64,000 nucleotides of DNA from Clostridiales bacterium CHKCI001 (GCA_900045905.1 FCNS01000008.1:208526-272525), one strand, 5' to 3'. Positions 1-9,744 are shown, counted from the stretch's first letter. Program-made: numbers and translations. Notes: generated by a model not told the origin, from the letters alone.

Positions 1-2151
1 GTTGTACTTTCTCCTCAATCAACACGTAAGATTTATGAGTTAGGCATCGAATCTATTCCAAGTGAATCGGAATGCTATCCAGCTAAAATTGCTCATGGAC
101 ATATTACATGGTTAATCCGCAAAGGAATTAAGTTTATCTTCTATCCTTGTATTCCTTATGAACGAAACGAATCCGAAACAGCGCAGAATCACTATAATTG
201 TCCAATTGTTACATCTTATGCAGAAAATATAAAAAATAATGTCGAAGAATTAAAAACAGAACATGTGGATTTTATGAATCCATTTCTGGCTTTCACCAAC
301 GAAGAAATTATAACCAAACGTCTTGTAGAAGAGTTTACAGCTAAATTTGGAATTAGCAAGGATGAAATCACAAAAGCGGCTCATGCTGCATGGATTGAAT
401 TAATGAATGTTCGTCAGGACATCGCTAAAAAAGGAGAAGAAACATTAGCCTACCTTGAAAAAACTGGTCGTCGTGGTATTGTACTAGCTGGACGTCCTTA
501 CCATATCGATCCAGAAATTAACCATGGTATCCCAGAGCTGATTACTTCCTACGGAATTGCTGTATTAACAGAAGATTCCATTTCCCATCTTGGTAAATTA
601 GATGGTAAATTAATTGTTATGGATCAATGGATGTACCATTCCCGCTTATATGCAGCTGCCCAATTTGTTCGTACCCAAAAGAACTTAGATTTAATTCAAT
701 TAAATTCCTTTGGTTGTGGTCTGGATGCTGTTACAACGGATGGTGTTAACGATATTTTAACCAAATCAGGTAAAATTTATACTGTTTTAAAAATCGATGA
801 GGTAAATAATCTTGGTGCTGCACGTATTCGTATTCGTTCTTTAATCTCTGCATTACGTGTTCGAGATCAAAAACATATTGAACCAAAAGTTGTATCTTCC
901 GCCTATAATCGTATCGAATTCACAAAAGAGATGAGAAAGAATTATACGATTCTTTGCCCTCAAATGACTCCAATTCACTTTGACTTACTAGAGCCAGCGT
1001 TCCGCTCCTGCGGTTATCATGTTGTTGTGCTTCCTGAAAGTAAGAGTTCCATTGATATTGGCTTAAAATATGTAAATAATGATGCTTGTTACCCATCCTT
1101 AATCGTTGTAGGACAAATTATGGATGCTCTATTATCTGGAAAGTATGACTTAAACCATGTAGCCGTCTTTATGAGCCAGACAGGAGGAGGATGCCGTGCT
1201 TCTAATTATATCGGGTTTATCCGAAGAGCGTTAGAAAAAGCAGGTATGGGACATATTCCAGTTATTTCCTTAAACTTAACTGGATTAGAAAGCAATCCTG
1301 GATTCCGTATTACTCCAAAAATGCTTTGGAAAGCACTTCAGGCAGTTGTGTACGGAGACGTTTTTATGAGAGTTCTTTACCGAACTCGTCCTTATGAAGC
1401 AATTCCAGGTTCAGCAAATCAGTTACATGAGAAATGGAAAAAAATCTGTATTAAATCTCTTAGTAAGCCAGGCATGGGCAGTAAGCTTGAGTTTAATCGC
1501 AATATTCGCGGCATTATCCGTGAGTTTGATGATTTAACAGTACTCGATAAGAAAAAACCGCGTGTTGGAGTTGTTGGAGAAATTCTCGTTAAATTTTTAC
1601 CTACAGCAAACAACCATATTGTAGAACTTTTAGAGAAAGAGGGCGCAGAGGCAGTTATGCCTGACTTGCTGGATTTCTTGCTCTACTGCTTCTATAATGC
1701 TAATTTCAAAGCGGATAAACTTGGTATGAAAACTTCTACTGCCCGACTTTGTAATATAGGTATTGCATTTTTAGAATACTTCCGTGGTATTGCTAAACGA
1801 GAGCTTGAAAGAAGCCGTCATTTTGATCCACCAAGTACAATTGAACAACTTGCAAAAATGGCAGATCCTTTTGTTTCTCTTGGAAACCAAACTGGAGAAG
1901 GCTGGTTTTTAACAGGAGAGATGTTGGAGCTCATTCACAGCGGAGTGAATAACATTGTATGTACACAGCCATTCGGCTGCCTTCCAAATCATATTGTAGG
2001 AAAGGGCGTTATTAAAGAACTTCGTCATCAATATCCAGATTCTAATATTATCGCTGTAGACTACGATCCAGGTGCTTCTGAAGTAAACCAGTTAAATCGA
2101 ATTAAATTAATGCTCGCTACAGCTCAAAAGAATCTGGAAAAAGAACAATAA
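1..2151 (+). CDS. Acyl-CoA dehydratase activase / 2-hydroxyacyl-CoA dehydratase family protein, 5'-truncated by the window edge
   Basis: The reading frame is open from base 1, so the Met codon at 265 is internal and the true start lies outside the window. The visible 716 residues match the C-terminal part of the large (about 1,400-residue) Clostridia proteins that combine a BadF/HgdC-type ATPase activator with HgdB-like regions. The first 60 residues, containing [13 protein letters not shown] and YPCIPYE, are typical of the DUF2229 segment. Cys-rich stretches such as [18 protein letters not shown] and QPFGCLPNH are likely Fe-S ligands. Family members activate radical dehydratases by ATP-driven electron transfer; the physiological substrate of this stand-alone type is not known. 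It ends just before a bidirectional terminator. Confidence 0.85.
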   Translation, partial: VVLSPQSTRKIYELGIESIPSESECYPAKIAHGHITWLIRKGIKFIFYPCIPYERNESETAQNHYNCPIVTSYAENIKNNVEELKTEHVDFMNPFLAFTNEEIITKRLVEEFTAKFGISKDEITKAAHAAWIELMNVRQDIAKKGEETLAYLEKTGRRGIVLAGRPYHIDPEINHGIPELITSYGIAVLTEDSISHLGKLDGKLIVMDQWMYHSRLYAAAQFVRTQKNLDLIQLNSFGCGLDAVTTDGVNDILTKSGKIYTVLKIDEVNNLGAARIRIRSLISALRVRDQKHIEPKVVSSAYNRIEFTKEMRKNYTILCPQMTPIHFDLLEPAFRSCGYHVVVLPESKSSIDIGLKYVNNDACYPSLIVVGQIMDALLSGKYDLNHVAVFMSQTGGGCRASNYIGFIRRALEKAGMGHIPVISLNLTGLESNPGFRITPKMLWKALQAVVYGDVFMRVLYRTRPYEAIPGSANQLHEKWKKICIKSLSKPGMGSKLEFNRNIRGIIREFDDLTVLDKKKPRVGVVGEILVKFLPTANNHIVELLEKEGAEAVMPDLLDFLLYCFYNANFKADKLGMKTSTARLCNIGIAFLEYFRGIAKRELERSRHFDPPSTIEQLAKMADPFVSLGNQTGEGWFLTGEMLELIHSGVNNIVCTQPFGCLPNHIVGKGVIKELRHQYPDSNIIAVDYDPGASEVNQLNRIKLMLATAQKNLEKEQ

Positions 2152-2160
2152 TAGTCAAAA

Positions 2161-2197
2161 ATGGAGCTTCTCAAACGAGAAAGCTCCATTTATTTTT
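2161..2197. terminator. Bidirectional intrinsic terminator
   Basis: The stem ATGGAGCTTCTC / GAG-AAGCTCCAT (one bulged A) is followed by TTATTTTT on the plus strand. It lies between two convergent genes ending at 2151 and 2199 and can serve both. Confidence 0.8.
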
Positions 2198-2198
2198 C

Positions 2199-2834
2199 CT
2201 ATGATACATAACGAATCTCTGGATTACTAACCATATTCATCATCTGCATCGCTCCTTCTGGGAACGTATATTCTGTTCGATAAATAATATGTACTTTTCC
2301 TGGCTTGATTAGTTCCTTTCCATTGAGTTTTCTCACTAGAAAATCTTCTGGTAAGGCTTCTAATAAGCGTTTTGAAGTCTGAACAAGAATACAATTATTG
2401 CTATGCGGAAAATCAAAAATCTGACTAATGCTTTCTGTCATCATCTGAGGCTGATAGCCTTCTTTCAGATAATAATAGAAATCATAAAGTGCCACATTAT
2501 TTTCCTCTTTGATCCAATCAATCTCTCCAGCTAGAATCCGTTCACAATCTTCCTTTAATAACCATACTGATTTCTTACAGATTGCTCCATCTTGTTTTCT
2601 CCTAGCTACAAGATGCATATGTTTTGTATCCCCATTTTTCATAATAATTTGATACTCTAGATTATCATCTGTTCTTTTTTCCTGTGGTTTCTGATATATA
2701 ACTTTTCTTGTGCATGCCGATTCTAACATTTGACAGTCTTGTCTCAAAGCTAAATTTGTCATAAACTTTTGATACTTATTTAGGTTCATATCTTCATAAC
2801 GTTCGTAATAAATTCCATATGCCATATATTCCAT
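2199..2834 (-). CDS. Hypothetical protein (211 aa)
   Basis: I do not recognise this protein. It is cytosolic in appearance, with no signal peptide or membrane segment. It is rich in charged residues and Tyr near the N-terminus, and has a central stretch around residues 65-125 (MKNGDTKHMHLVARR, SVWLLKEDCERIL) that resembles a compact alpha/beta domain. The start is supported by an AGGAGGTAA ribosome binding site five bases upstream. The gene is monocistronic: it converges on the preceding gene and is separated from the ApbE operon by about 300 bases. Confidence 0.7.
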   Translation of the reverse strand: MEYMAYGIYYERYEDMNLNKYQKFMTNLALRQDCQMLESACTRKVIYQKPQEKRTDDNLEYQIIMKNGDTKHMHLVARRKQDGAICKKSVWLLKEDCERILAGEIDWIKEENNVALYDFYYYLKEGYQPQMMTESISQIFDFPHSNNCILVQTSKRLLEALPEDFLVRKLNGKELIKPGKVHIIYRTEYTFPEGAMQMMNMVSNPEIRYVS

Positions 2835-2845
2835 TCTTACCTCCT

Positions 2846-3143
2846 AATACCGTATTTTATAACGGCATAACCTGGGGGATTGGCCAATATTTACCCTTCC
2901 CCTATTTTAAAATAGCTAAAAACTACAAACCAGAATATCTCTGGTCTGCTTCACAGTTTTTCTATTGGTATGTCCATGTTTTTATTACTCTTATTATATA
3001 TGCGGTTTATGTCCATGTTATGAATAGAACCTGTAAATTTTATAACGTTTTTCTTACTTTTTTCTTACTTTTTTAAATTTTCCATAAATTTTTGTGTATT
3101 ATTTATGTTTTTTGTACTTATATTCTTTTCTTATTGTGTTTTT
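2846..3143. other. Gene-free AT-rich spacer with a 10-bp palindrome
   Basis: This stretch holds no convincing gene. The open frame on the plus strand lacks a ribosome binding site and has a biased, low-complexity translation. It includes the promoter region of the leftward gene ending at 2199, with a TATAAA-like -10 near 2855. The perfect palindrome ATTGGCCAAT at 2879-2888 could be an operator. T-rich tracts near 3055-3145 may end the ApbE operon transcript. Confidence 0.5.
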
Positions 3144-3647
3144 TTACAATAAATTTCTCTTAATCTGTTGAAACGATTTCATAATCATCCCGCACAACAA
3201 ACCATTAATTGCCCCCGTTGCAATTCCTGCCAAAATTAATATTGGCAAGTATGTAATTAATTCTGGCGTTCTTAAAATAATAACTGCAGCTCCAATTTGC
3301 CCAATATTATGGCAAAGTCCCCCAGCCATACTGACTGACATAATACTCCAATTACATTTTTTTCCTATATACATGATAATGAAACTGAGGATTCCACCTG
3401 CTAAACTGTACATCATACGATAAGCATTGCCAAATGTCATTCCATCCAAAAGAATTCTGGCTAAAGATATCGTGAGGGCTCCTTTTACTCCCATTGTATA
3501 AATTGCCATTAATACTGCTAAATTTGCCAATCCCAGCTTAACTCCTGGCACAGGAACTTCAAAAGAGAGCATTCGTTCTAAGAAGCTTAACACAAACGCT
3601 AATGCTAATAGCATCGCCATCCATGCAATCTTTTTATTTCGCTTCAT
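3144..3647 (-). CDS. Gx transporter family membrane protein (heptaprenyl diphosphate synthase component I-like)
   Basis: This 167-residue integral membrane protein has about five hydrophobic segments. Small-residue motifs such as VPGVKLGLANL and GGLCHNIGQIGAA are characteristic of the Gx transporter family (Pfam Hpre_diP_synt_I), which resembles ECF/ThiW-type substrate-binding membrane subunits. It overlaps the upstream NusG-II gene by 14 bases, and with apbE forms a three-gene leftward operon. The same neighbours occur in Clostridia near flavin-based extracytosolic redox proteins. A role in supplying a flavin, quinone precursor or other cofactor across the membrane is inference; no transport substrate can be read from sequence. 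Confidence 0.8.
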   Translation of the reverse strand: MKRNKKIAWMAMLLALAFVLSFLERMLSFEVPVPGVKLGLANLAVLMAIYTMGVKGALTISLARILLDGMTFGNAYRMMYSLAGGILSFIIMYIGKKCNWSIMSVSMAGGLCHNIGQIGAAVIILRTPELITYLPILILAGIATGAINGLLCGMIMKSFQQIKRNLL

Positions 3648-4002
3648 TTTTCTCTCCTTCTATCTGAATTACAATTTTAGCGGGCAAACATACAATTGGT
3701 TCTCCCTCTTTCGATATTGCATAGTGATTTACACAAATCTGATCAGGACAAGAAGCCTCTATTACATCTGCACTACCATCTTTAATTTGTAATTTTACCC
3801 AGTTTTCATTTTCTCCTTCTATCTGCACCGTCTGTTCCTGTTCTAATGAAAGCGTTTGGATTACTTCGTTTCCTACTGATATTACAACCAAATCTCCCTG
3901 TGTTTGAACTAGTTTTATTCCTACAAAAGCAACTACGATTATAGCAAAAATGATGCCCCATACAATAAACTCTTTTTTCTTTATGATTGAAAATCGCTTC
4001 AC
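3634..4002 (-). CDS. NusG domain II-containing exported protein
   Basis: This 122-residue protein has one N-terminal membrane anchor (residues 12-30, IVWGIIFAIIVVAFVGIKL) and an extracytosolic domain of the NusG domain II type. The segment ending VIEASCPDQICVNHYAISKEGEPIVCLPAKIVIQI, with conserved Cys residues and a CLP motif, is typical of this small family. It starts by ATGA overlap with the end of apbE (3999-4002) and overlaps the next gene, so translation is probably coupled. The function is unknown; its association with apbE suggests a part in exported flavin or redox chemistry. Confidence 0.85.
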   Translation of the reverse strand: MKRFSIIKKKEFIVWGIIFAIIVVAFVGIKLVQTQGDLVVISVGNEVIQTLSLEQEQTVQIEGENENWVKLQIKDGSADVIEASCPDQICVNHYAISKEGEPIVCLPAKIVIQIEGEKNEAK

Positions 4003-5027
4003 TGATAAATTACCTCTGCTTTCTTTTCTAAAGATGGTTCGTAGCGTTGTATAAGCCCCTCTGTATAATATTGCTCTCCATTTTCAGTGATAAAAATCGC
4101 CTCAAACCCACCATATTGTCTCCAATACTTACTTCCTTCTTCTAATCCCATTACAAATAAAGCAGTAGAAAGTCCATCTGCTTTCACTCCACTTTCACAC
4201 ACAATCGTAACCGATACTAATCCACTTTGAGCAGGCATTCCCGTTGTTCCATCCATAATATGATGATAACGAACTCCATCTTGTTCAAAATAACGTTCAT
4301 AACTGCCGCTCGTTATTACTGCTTCATTTGTAGATTCCAACACTCCTGCAAAATTTTGTGCTGTTTCATCCCATGGATCGCGAATTCCTATTTTCCACAT
4401 TTCTCCCTCTTTATTATCACCAATTGTATATACATTACCTCCAAAATCCAGCAATGCACTTTTAACGCCCTGCTCCCTTAAATAAGTTGCACAAAGATCA
4501 GAAGCAAACCCCTTTGCTGTTGCTCCAAAGTCCAATTCCATACCTTCCATAAGTGTCAACTGATTTCCAGATAATTGAATTTGTCTCCAATTTGTTTTCG
4601 GCAAAAGTGCCGCCAGTTCCTGCTCTGACGGCACCCGTTTATTCTCCGTTGTAAATCCCCATGCAAGACTAATTGGATATAATGCTGGATTTAATGCACC
4701 ATTTGTTGTCTCGGAAATTTCTAATTCGTCATGTAATAATTGTGCCACAGTATCAGAAAGTACAACGGTATTAGCCATACGATGATTGATCTGATAAAGT
4801 TCTGAGTTTTGATTTGTCGTTGACACTTTATTTTCCAACTCATCTATAATTGTTTGGATTTGTTGTACATTTTCTTCTGTCCCAGACAGCTCTACTGATA
4901 TCAGAGTATCCATGGCTAAAAATTGCCTTTCTTGATACACTTTAGAAACACTACATCCTGCCATGATTAACAAAATAGCGCTGATCCCTAGCACACATCC
5001 TAGATAACGCATGTGATTTTTTCTCAT
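3999..5027 (-). CDS. apbE: FAD:protein FMN transferase lipoprotein (ApbE)
   Basis: The enzyme attaches FMN from FAD to Thr/Ser residues of exported flavoproteins. The 342-residue protein has a lipoprotein signal with lipobox MAGC (Cys25), placing it on the outer face of the membrane. Family motifs are visible: FLAMDTLISVEL near the N-terminus, ELDFGATAKGFASD (Mg/FAD region), LLDFGGNVYTIG and the C-terminal DGLSTALFVMG. It is the first gene of an operon with a NusG domain II protein and a Gx transporter. No FMN-binding-domain substrate protein is encoded in the window, so its target must lie elsewhere. Confidence 0.93.
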   Translation of the reverse strand: MRKNHMRYLGCVLGISAILLIMAGCSVSKVYQERQFLAMDTLISVELSGTEENVQQIQTIIDELENKVSTTNQNSELYQINHRMANTVVLSDTVAQLLHDELEISETTNGALNPALYPISLAWGFTTENKRVPSEQELAALLPKTNWRQIQLSGNQLTLMEGMELDFGATAKGFASDLCATYLREQGVKSALLDFGGNVYTIGDNKEGEMWKIGIRDPWDETAQNFAGVLESTNEAVITSGSYERYFEQDGVRYHHIMDGTTGMPAQSGLVSVTIVCESGVKADGLSTALFVMGLEEGSKYWRQYGGFEAIFITENGEQYYTEGLIQRYEPSLEKKAEVIYQ

Positions 5028-5047
5028 CTCACTTAATAATCCCTTCT

Positions 5048-5863
5048 CTAATCCAGAAAATATTCTTCCAATGCCAATGCAATTCCATCTTCATCATTAC
5101 TAGCAGTAATTCCATCCGCCTTTTTCTTTAATTCTTCTACCGCATTACCCATTGCAATTCCTACACCAGCATATTCTATCATAGTTAAATCGTTATAACC
5201 ATCCCCAAATGCTATGATCTGCTCTCGATCAATTTTCATATGCTTCGCAAGACGTTCCATAGAACGTGCCTTATCAATTCCAGTTGCCATAACTTCTAAG
5301 TAAAATGGAGCAGAACGATAAATACTTAATTGTCCAACGAATGGTCTCTTAAATTCCATCTCAATATCTGCAAGATAATCTGGCGTTGCTGCAAACAGTA
5401 ATTTATTTACAGGGCGGCGCAGTGTATCTCTAACACTTGGAACCACTCGAACATTCATATGATTCAAAGCAGCTTCTTCTTGAACACGATACGCAGTTGC
5501 ATCTTCTGCCAAGACGTCTTCTCCCTCATAGCTCATAATAACCATGTTATAGTCATTTTTTTTATTATAATCATAGACTAATTGAGCCATACCTGGTGAC
5601 ATTGTTTGATCATAAATAATCTGCTTTTCTTTCCATGTACAAATTCTAGCACCATTAAAACAAAGTAAATAACCATCAAAACGATCAAATTCTAACTCTT
5701 TGGCATTTTGATATAATCCTGGAAGTGGTCTTCCAGATGCTAATACAACCTTAGCACCTTTTTCCTGTGCCTGAATTAAAGCCTGTCTCGTTCTTGATGT
5801 AATAACTCCTTTCGAGCTATTTAACGTTCCATCTAAATCTAACGCAATCAAACGACAATCCAT
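5048..5863 (-). CDS. Cof-type HAD-IIB hydrolase (sugar-phosphate/flavin phosphatase family)
   Basis: This 271-residue HAD phosphatase carries motif I LIALDLDGTL (nucleophile Asp and acid Asp), motif II around LASGRPLPG, the catalytic Lys in motif III and motif IV FGDGYNDLTMIEYAG. The start is placed at 5863 (MDCRLI) because AGAGGT lies upstream of it; the longer frame to 5929 has no ribosome binding site. Cof-type enzymes dephosphorylate small phosphometabolites such as sugar phosphates and FMN; the substrate here is unknown. It lies 20 bases upstream of apbE in the same direction and may be co-transcribed with it. Confidence 0.9.
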   Translation of the reverse strand: MDCRLIALDLDGTLNSSKGVITSRTRQALIQAQEKGAKVVLASGRPLPGLYQNAKELEFDRFDGYLLCFNGARICTWKEKQIIYDQTMSPGMAQLVYDYNKKNDYNMVIMSYEGEDVLAEDATAYRVQEEAALNHMNVRVVPSVRDTLRRPVNKLLFAATPDYLADIEMEFKRPFVGQLSIYRSAPFYLEVMATGIDKARSMERLAKHMKIDREQIIAFGDGYNDLTMIEYAGVGIAMGNAVEELKKKADGITASNDEDGIALALEEYFLD

Positions 5864-5976
5864 ATTTACCTCTTTTCCTTCCCATATACCTCTTTTTTTC
5901 ACTATATCATAATTTGTCATATGTGTCAAAGAAGATTTCTTTATTGATATTTTTGGAATAAGTTTCCGATATTAAA

Positions 5977-6005
5977 TTGACTTATCGAGTAGAATGCTTT
6001 ACACT
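5977..6005 (+). promoter_or_regulatory. Candidate sigma-A promoter for the aldose-epimerase gene
   Basis: TTGACT is followed after 17 bases by TACACT. The -35 is good and the -10 weak. It lies about 90 bases upstream of the start at 6098. Confidence 0.45.
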
Positions 6006-6097
6006 AATAATAAAATTAATATGATATCAAGGTCAAAAAGTGTAGAGCAATCCATAGATATCATTATAATTAATATTTAAGAACGGAGAGATAAACA

Positions 6098-6982
6098 ATG
6101 GCTGAATTAAGAACAATATCAAACAATCGCCTCAGTATCGCAGTTAGTGATCACGGTGCTGAATTAAGCAGCATTTATGACAAAGAAAACAATTACGAGG
6201 TTCTATGGACAGCAGAGAATAAGTATTGGGGACGCCACGCACCAGTCCTCTTTCCAATTGTAGGAGGACTTTATAAAAAGGAAATGCGCTATAAAGGGAA
6301 AACATATAGTATGAACCAGCATGGCTTCGCAAGAGACAATGATTTTACACTTATAAGTCAGACAGAGAATCAGATTATACATGAATTTCATCAGACCAGT
6401 GCGACAAAAGCATTATATCCATTTGATTTTACATTAAGAATTACACATACATTAAAAGAAAATAATGTTATTATCACATGGGATGTTACAAATGATACAG
6501 ATGGAATTATGTACTTCTCCATTGGCGGACATCCTGCATTTAACGTTCCTCCAATGGGAGACACTCCTCAAACCGACTTCTATCTGCGATTTGGAGGAAA
6601 GAAACAGTTAGAATACATCAGCTTAGATACAAGTGATGGAACAGCACTTCCTCAAATGACTACTCCATATACCAGTCCAGATGGTATTTTCCCAATTACG
6701 GAGCATATGTTTGATAACGATGCACTTATATTTGAACACAATCAGATCAACGAAGTTAGTTTTCTATTCCCAGACAGAACCCCTTATCTCACTATGCATT
6801 GCCAAGACTTCCCATACTTTGCAGTATGGCAAAAACCTGGAGCTCCATTTATTTGCCTGGAACCTTGGTATGGACGTACCGATAATAGTAAATTTAATGG
6901 AGAATTTTCTGAGAAAACTGGTATTCAAAAACTGGAAAAAAATCAAACATTCCATGCAGAATATAGCATAACGGTTCACTAA
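6098..6982 (+). CDS. Aldose 1-epimerase family protein (LacX/YihR-like galactose mutarotase fold)
   Basis: This 294-residue protein matches the aldose 1-epimerase-like beta-sandwich family. It has the N-terminal SDHGAELSSIYDKENNYEVLW stretch and two conserved His motifs, NQHGFARDNDF and SIGGHPAFNVP, that line the sugar pocket. The end includes CLEPWYGRTDN, a motif shared with LacX-type members, whose conserved Glu acts as the base in mutarotases. The exact sugar is unknown, and LacX-type proteins may act on phosphosugars. A GGAGAG ribosome binding site precedes the ATG. The gene is monocistronic, with a promoter upstream and a strong terminator downstream. Confidence 0.88.
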   Translation: MAELRTISNNRLSIAVSDHGAELSSIYDKENNYEVLWTAENKYWGRHAPVLFPIVGGLYKKEMRYKGKTYSMNQHGFARDNDFTLISQTENQIIHEFHQTSATKALYPFDFTLRITHTLKENNVIITWDVTNDTDGIMYFSIGGHPAFNVPPMGDTPQTDFYLRFGGKKQLEYISLDTSDGTALPQMTTPYTSPDGIFPITEHMFDNDALIFEHNQINEVSFLFPDRTPYLTMHCQDFPYFAVWQKPGAPFICLEPWYGRTDNSKFNGEFSEKTGIQKLEKNQTFHAEYSITVH

Positions 6983-6992
6983 TAAAAAATAG

Positions 6993-7036
6993 GACTGTAA
7001 TACTAGGACAACTATTCTAGTATTACAGTCTTTATT
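6993..7036. terminator. Bidirectional intrinsic terminator
   Basis: A perfect 14-bp stem, GACTGTAATACTAG / CTAGTATTACAGTC, has a 10-base loop and is followed by TTTATTTC. It lies between the convergent epimerase and leuD genes. Confidence 0.85.
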
Positions 7037-7066
7037 TCTATAAAAAATAAAATTATTCTTCTTTTA

Positions 7067-7552
7067 TTACTTATGATTAATATAATTAATTAATCCACCT
7101 TCCGCAATAATTTTTTGCATAAATGGAGGAAAAGCTTGACCTTGGAATTGGGTTCCTTTTGTGCGATTATAAATCATACCGCTGTCAAAATCAATTTCTA
7201 CTTCATCTCCTGCTTCAATTCCTTTACTTGCTTCTGGGCATTCAATAATTGGAAGTCCGATATTAATTGCATTCCGGTAAAAAATTCTTGCAAATGTCTC
7301 TGCAATAACACAACTAACTCCCGCTGCCTTGATTGCAATTGGTGCATGTTCTCTGGAAGAACCGCATCCAAAGTTTTTATCTGCTACAATAATATCTCCT
7401 TTTTTTACTCGATTGACAAAATCTTTATCAATATCTTCCATACAGTGTTTTGCTAACTCTGCTGGATCAGAAGAATTTAAATATCTTGCTGGAATGATAA
7501 CATCTGTATCTACATTATCTCCAAATTTAAATACCGTACCTTTTGCCTGCAT
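7067..7552 (-). CDS. leuD: 3-isopropylmalate dehydratase small subunit
   Basis: The small, swivelling subunit of isopropylmalate isomerase pairs with LeuC to convert 2- to 3-isopropylmalate in leucine synthesis. The 161-residue length and the motifs [27 protein letters not shown] and [15 protein letters not shown] mark the short HACN/archaeal-type LeuD. It starts 18 bases after the leuC stop with its own GAGAGGAG ribosome binding site. No leuA or leuB is nearby. The same fold also serves homoaconitase or citramalate isomerase, so the substrate rests on family weight and context. Confidence 0.9.
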   Translation of the reverse strand: MQAKGTVFKFGDNVDTDVIIPARYLNSSDPAELAKHCMEDIDKDFVNRVKKGDIIVADKNFGCGSSREHAPIAIKAAGVSCVIAETFARIFYRNAINIGLPIIECPEASKGIEAGDEVEIDFDSGMIYNRTKGTQFQGQAFPPFMQKIIAEGGLINYINHK

Positions 7553-7570
7553 TGTAACTTTCTCCTCTCA

Positions 7571-8833
7571 TTATTCTAACTCACATGGGCAGGAAATTTT
7601 ACCTGTAACTGCACTTGCTGCTGCTACAGCAGGACTTGCCAGATAAATTTCACTTGTAACATCTCCCATACGTCCTACAAAGTTACGGTTCGTCGTAGAA
7701 ACACAGCGTTCTCCAGACGCTAAAATTCCCATATAACCGCCCAAACAAGGACCACAAGTTGGCGTGCTGACAACCGCTCCTGCTTCAATAAATATTTGAA
7801 TTAAACCTTCTTCAATTGCCTGTAAATAAATCTTTTGTGTCGCAGGAATCACAATACAACGAAGTCCCTTCTTGACCTGACGGCCTTTTAATATTTCTGC
7901 TGCAACTCGTAAGTCTTCCATCCTTCCATTTGTACAAGAACCAATTACAACCTGGTCAATTGCAATATCACCGCATTCATCAATTGTCTTTGTATTTTCT
8001 GGAAGATGAGGAAATGCTACCGTTGGCTTTAACTGAGCCAGATCAATTGTATAAACCGCATCATACTCTGCGTCTTCATCTGCTTCATAAACAGTAAATT
8101 CCTTTGTGGAATGTTCTTTCATATATGCAACTGTTTTCTCATCAACTGGGAAAATACCATTTTTTCCACCCGCTTCAATTGCCATATTTGCAATCGTAAA
8201 ACGATCATCCATCGAAAGATTTGCAATTCCATCTCCAACGAATTCCATTGATTTATACAATGCACCATCGACACCAATCATACCAATGATATGCAAAATA
8301 ATATCTTTACCGCTCACCCATTTATTTGGCTTTCCAGTCAATACAAACTTAATCGCACTTGGAACTTTAAACCAAGCTTTACCAGTTGCCATACCAGCTG
8401 CCATATCGGTACTTCCCACACCAGTGGAAAAAGCTCCCAATGCTCCATATGTACAAGTATGGGAATCTGCACCAATTACTACATCACCAGCCACTACTAA
8501 ACCTTTTTCTGGAAGCAATGCATGTTCAATTCCCATCTGTCCTACATCAAAATAATTTGTAATGTCATGCTGACAGGCAAATTCTCGCACACATTTACAA
8601 TGTTCCGCAGATTTAATATCTTTATTCGGTACGAAATGGTCCAATACTAATGCAATTTTATCTTTATCAAAAACACCTTTTTGATCAAATTTATCCATTT
8701 CATGAATTGCAACTGGGGATGTAATATCATTTCCCAACACAAGACTCAAATCAGCCTCAATTAACTGCCCAGCTTTTACTTCATCCAGCCCAGCCGCAGC
8801 CGCTAAAATCTTTTGCGTCATAGTCATTCCCAT
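7571..8833 (-). CDS. leuC: 3-isopropylmalate dehydratase large subunit
   Basis: This 420-residue aconitase-family subunit carries the [4Fe-4S] cluster. Ligand Cys residues are visible in [13 protein letters not shown] and in the paired [34 protein letters not shown] is the conserved substrate-loop region. The length fits the shorter HACN-type enzymes that form LeuC2D2 with a separate LeuD. A GAGGAGG site upstream supports the start at 8833. A sigma-A-like promoter sits at 8889-8917; no T-box or leucine leader peptide was found in the short upstream region. Confidence 0.92.
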   Translation of the reverse strand: MGMTMTQKILAAAAGLDEVKAGQLIEADLSLVLGNDITSPVAIHEMDKFDQKGVFDKDKIALVLDHFVPNKDIKSAEHCKCVREFACQHDITNYFDVGQMGIEHALLPEKGLVVAGDVVIGADSHTCTYGALGAFSTGVGSTDMAAGMATGKAWFKVPSAIKFVLTGKPNKWVSGKDIILHIIGMIGVDGALYKSMEFVGDGIANLSMDDRFTIANMAIEAGGKNGIFPVDEKTVAYMKEHSTKEFTVYEADEDAEYDAVYTIDLAQLKPTVAFPHLPENTKTIDECGDIAIDQVVIGSCTNGRMEDLRVAAEILKGRQVKKGLRCIVIPATQKIYLQAIEEGLIQIFIEAGAVVSTPTCGPCLGGYMGILASGERCVSTTNRNFVGRMGDVTSEIYLASPAVAAASAVTGKISCPCELE

Positions 8834-8888
8834 GATCGTTCCTCCTCACAATTTTTAAAATATAATGCATTTTTATGCGTATTTTGTT

Positions 8889-8917
8889 ATTTTAGCACAA
8901 TGTTGTGTTAAAGACAA
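8889..8917 (-). promoter_or_regulatory. Candidate leuCD promoter with spacer inverted repeat
   Basis: On the minus strand TTGTCT is separated by 17 bases from TAAAAT. The spacer contains CACAA-TG-TTGTG (8896-8907), a short inverted repeat that could bind a repressor. Confidence 0.45.
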
Positions 8918-8992
8918 TCCTTTTTCTTTAAATCTTTTTGGTTTTATTTTTCAATACAATGCAACAGCATCGATTGTATTTTCAGTAACTTT

Positions 8993-9397
8993 TTAAATCT
9001 CATCTAATATATGTCCATATTGAGATAGGACTGCATTTTTCATTTTTAAAAATTCAGGAATATACACATTTAAAATATCCTTTACAAGCTCTCTCGCTGC
9101 CTCTCCATTATAAATATGTGTCATATCATTTCTGGATTTAAGCATGGAAATCCATACATCCTCATCAATAAAATCATAAATCGTATAGGCAGCTTTTATA
9201 ATTTCTCTTGGAGAACCAGTATTGGCTTCCTTTCTGCCTTCATATTTTAATAATTCCTTTAACACCTTCCATCCAAGCTCAAATTAAATAAAAAATTTAT
9301 CAATAATTCCACTAATAATAAACTCATTATTAAGATCTTGCTTTTGAGCCTTTGATAAAACTTGCAAATTTGAAACAAAATTTTCAAACTTTTTTAT
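8993..9397 (-). pseudogene. Nucleotidyltransferase substrate-binding protein (HI0074 family), interrupted by an in-frame stop
   Basis: The C-terminal 90 residues (FIDEDVWISMLKSRNDMTHIYN, then the helix ending in ILDEI) match the HI0074-type partner of small nucleotidyltransferases. The frame reads upstream as KKFENFVSNLQVLSKAQ through IIDKFFI, a TAA at 9284-9286, then FELGWKVLKELLKYEG. Family members normally have Q/E-F-x-x-x-W there, so the TAA probably replaced CAA. The expected start codon, spaced from the upstream AGGAAGGAG, is ATA (9395-9397), not ATG. Full length would be about 134 residues, normal for the family. A residual 90-residue protein could start at GTG 9265 but lacks the N-terminal helix. 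Confidence 0.75.
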
Positions 9398-9677
9398 AAA
9401 GTACCACTCCTTCCTTTTGTATCGCTTTTAAAAGTTTTTCCTGAATCGGTTTTTCCATATCAACAACATCAAACTTCAAAAGCGTAGAAGTTTCTTCTTC
9501 CATAGCAACAGCAAATTTATCAACATCTCCTCCTTTTACTGCCAAATCAATATCACTCGCTCTTTGATAACTTCCTTTTGCTCTGGAACCAAATAATATC
9601 ACCATCTCTAATCCATATTTCACTGCAAAATCAACAATTTCATTTAATACAATTGGTTTGATACCAGTTTCTTTCAA
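9384..9677 (-). CDS. MNT-type minimal nucleotidyltransferase (HI0073 family)
   Basis: This 97-residue protein has the diagnostic motif VILFGSRAKG followed by SDIDLAVKG; these two Asp residues and a later one (FDVVDM) bind the metal pair in the pol-beta fold. It pairs with the HI0074-like gene, whose 5' end it overlaps. Such pairs are HEPN/MNT-like two-gene modules, and some act as toxin-antitoxin systems in which the MNT protein adenylylates its partner. The start is TTG at 9677, preceded by AGGAGG. Because the partner is broken, the enzyme may now be orphaned. Confidence 0.85.
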   Translation of the reverse strand: MKETGIKPIVLNEIVDFAVKYGLEMVILFGSRAKGSYQRASDIDLAVKGGDVDKFAVAMEEETSTLLKFDVVDMEKPIQEKLLKAIQKEGVVLYKKV

Positions 9678-9744
9678 TGTTTTCCTCCTCTGAGCTAAAT
9701 TCTCTTATTTTTAAGTTTATCATAGTTTTTCCGCTTTGTGAAGC

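Noticed and set aside
265..330. Met codon at 265 as the start of the first gene
   Set aside because: The frame is open from base 1 and the upstream residues carry conserved family motifs; the gene simply begins before the window.
2819..3076. 85-codon frame on the plus strand
   Set aside because: No ribosome binding site, low-complexity hydrophobic translation, and antisense to a gene start.
8834..8992. T-box or leucine leader upstream of leuC
   Set aside because: The region is too short and lacks the T-box core and a leader-peptide frame; only a promoter is seen.
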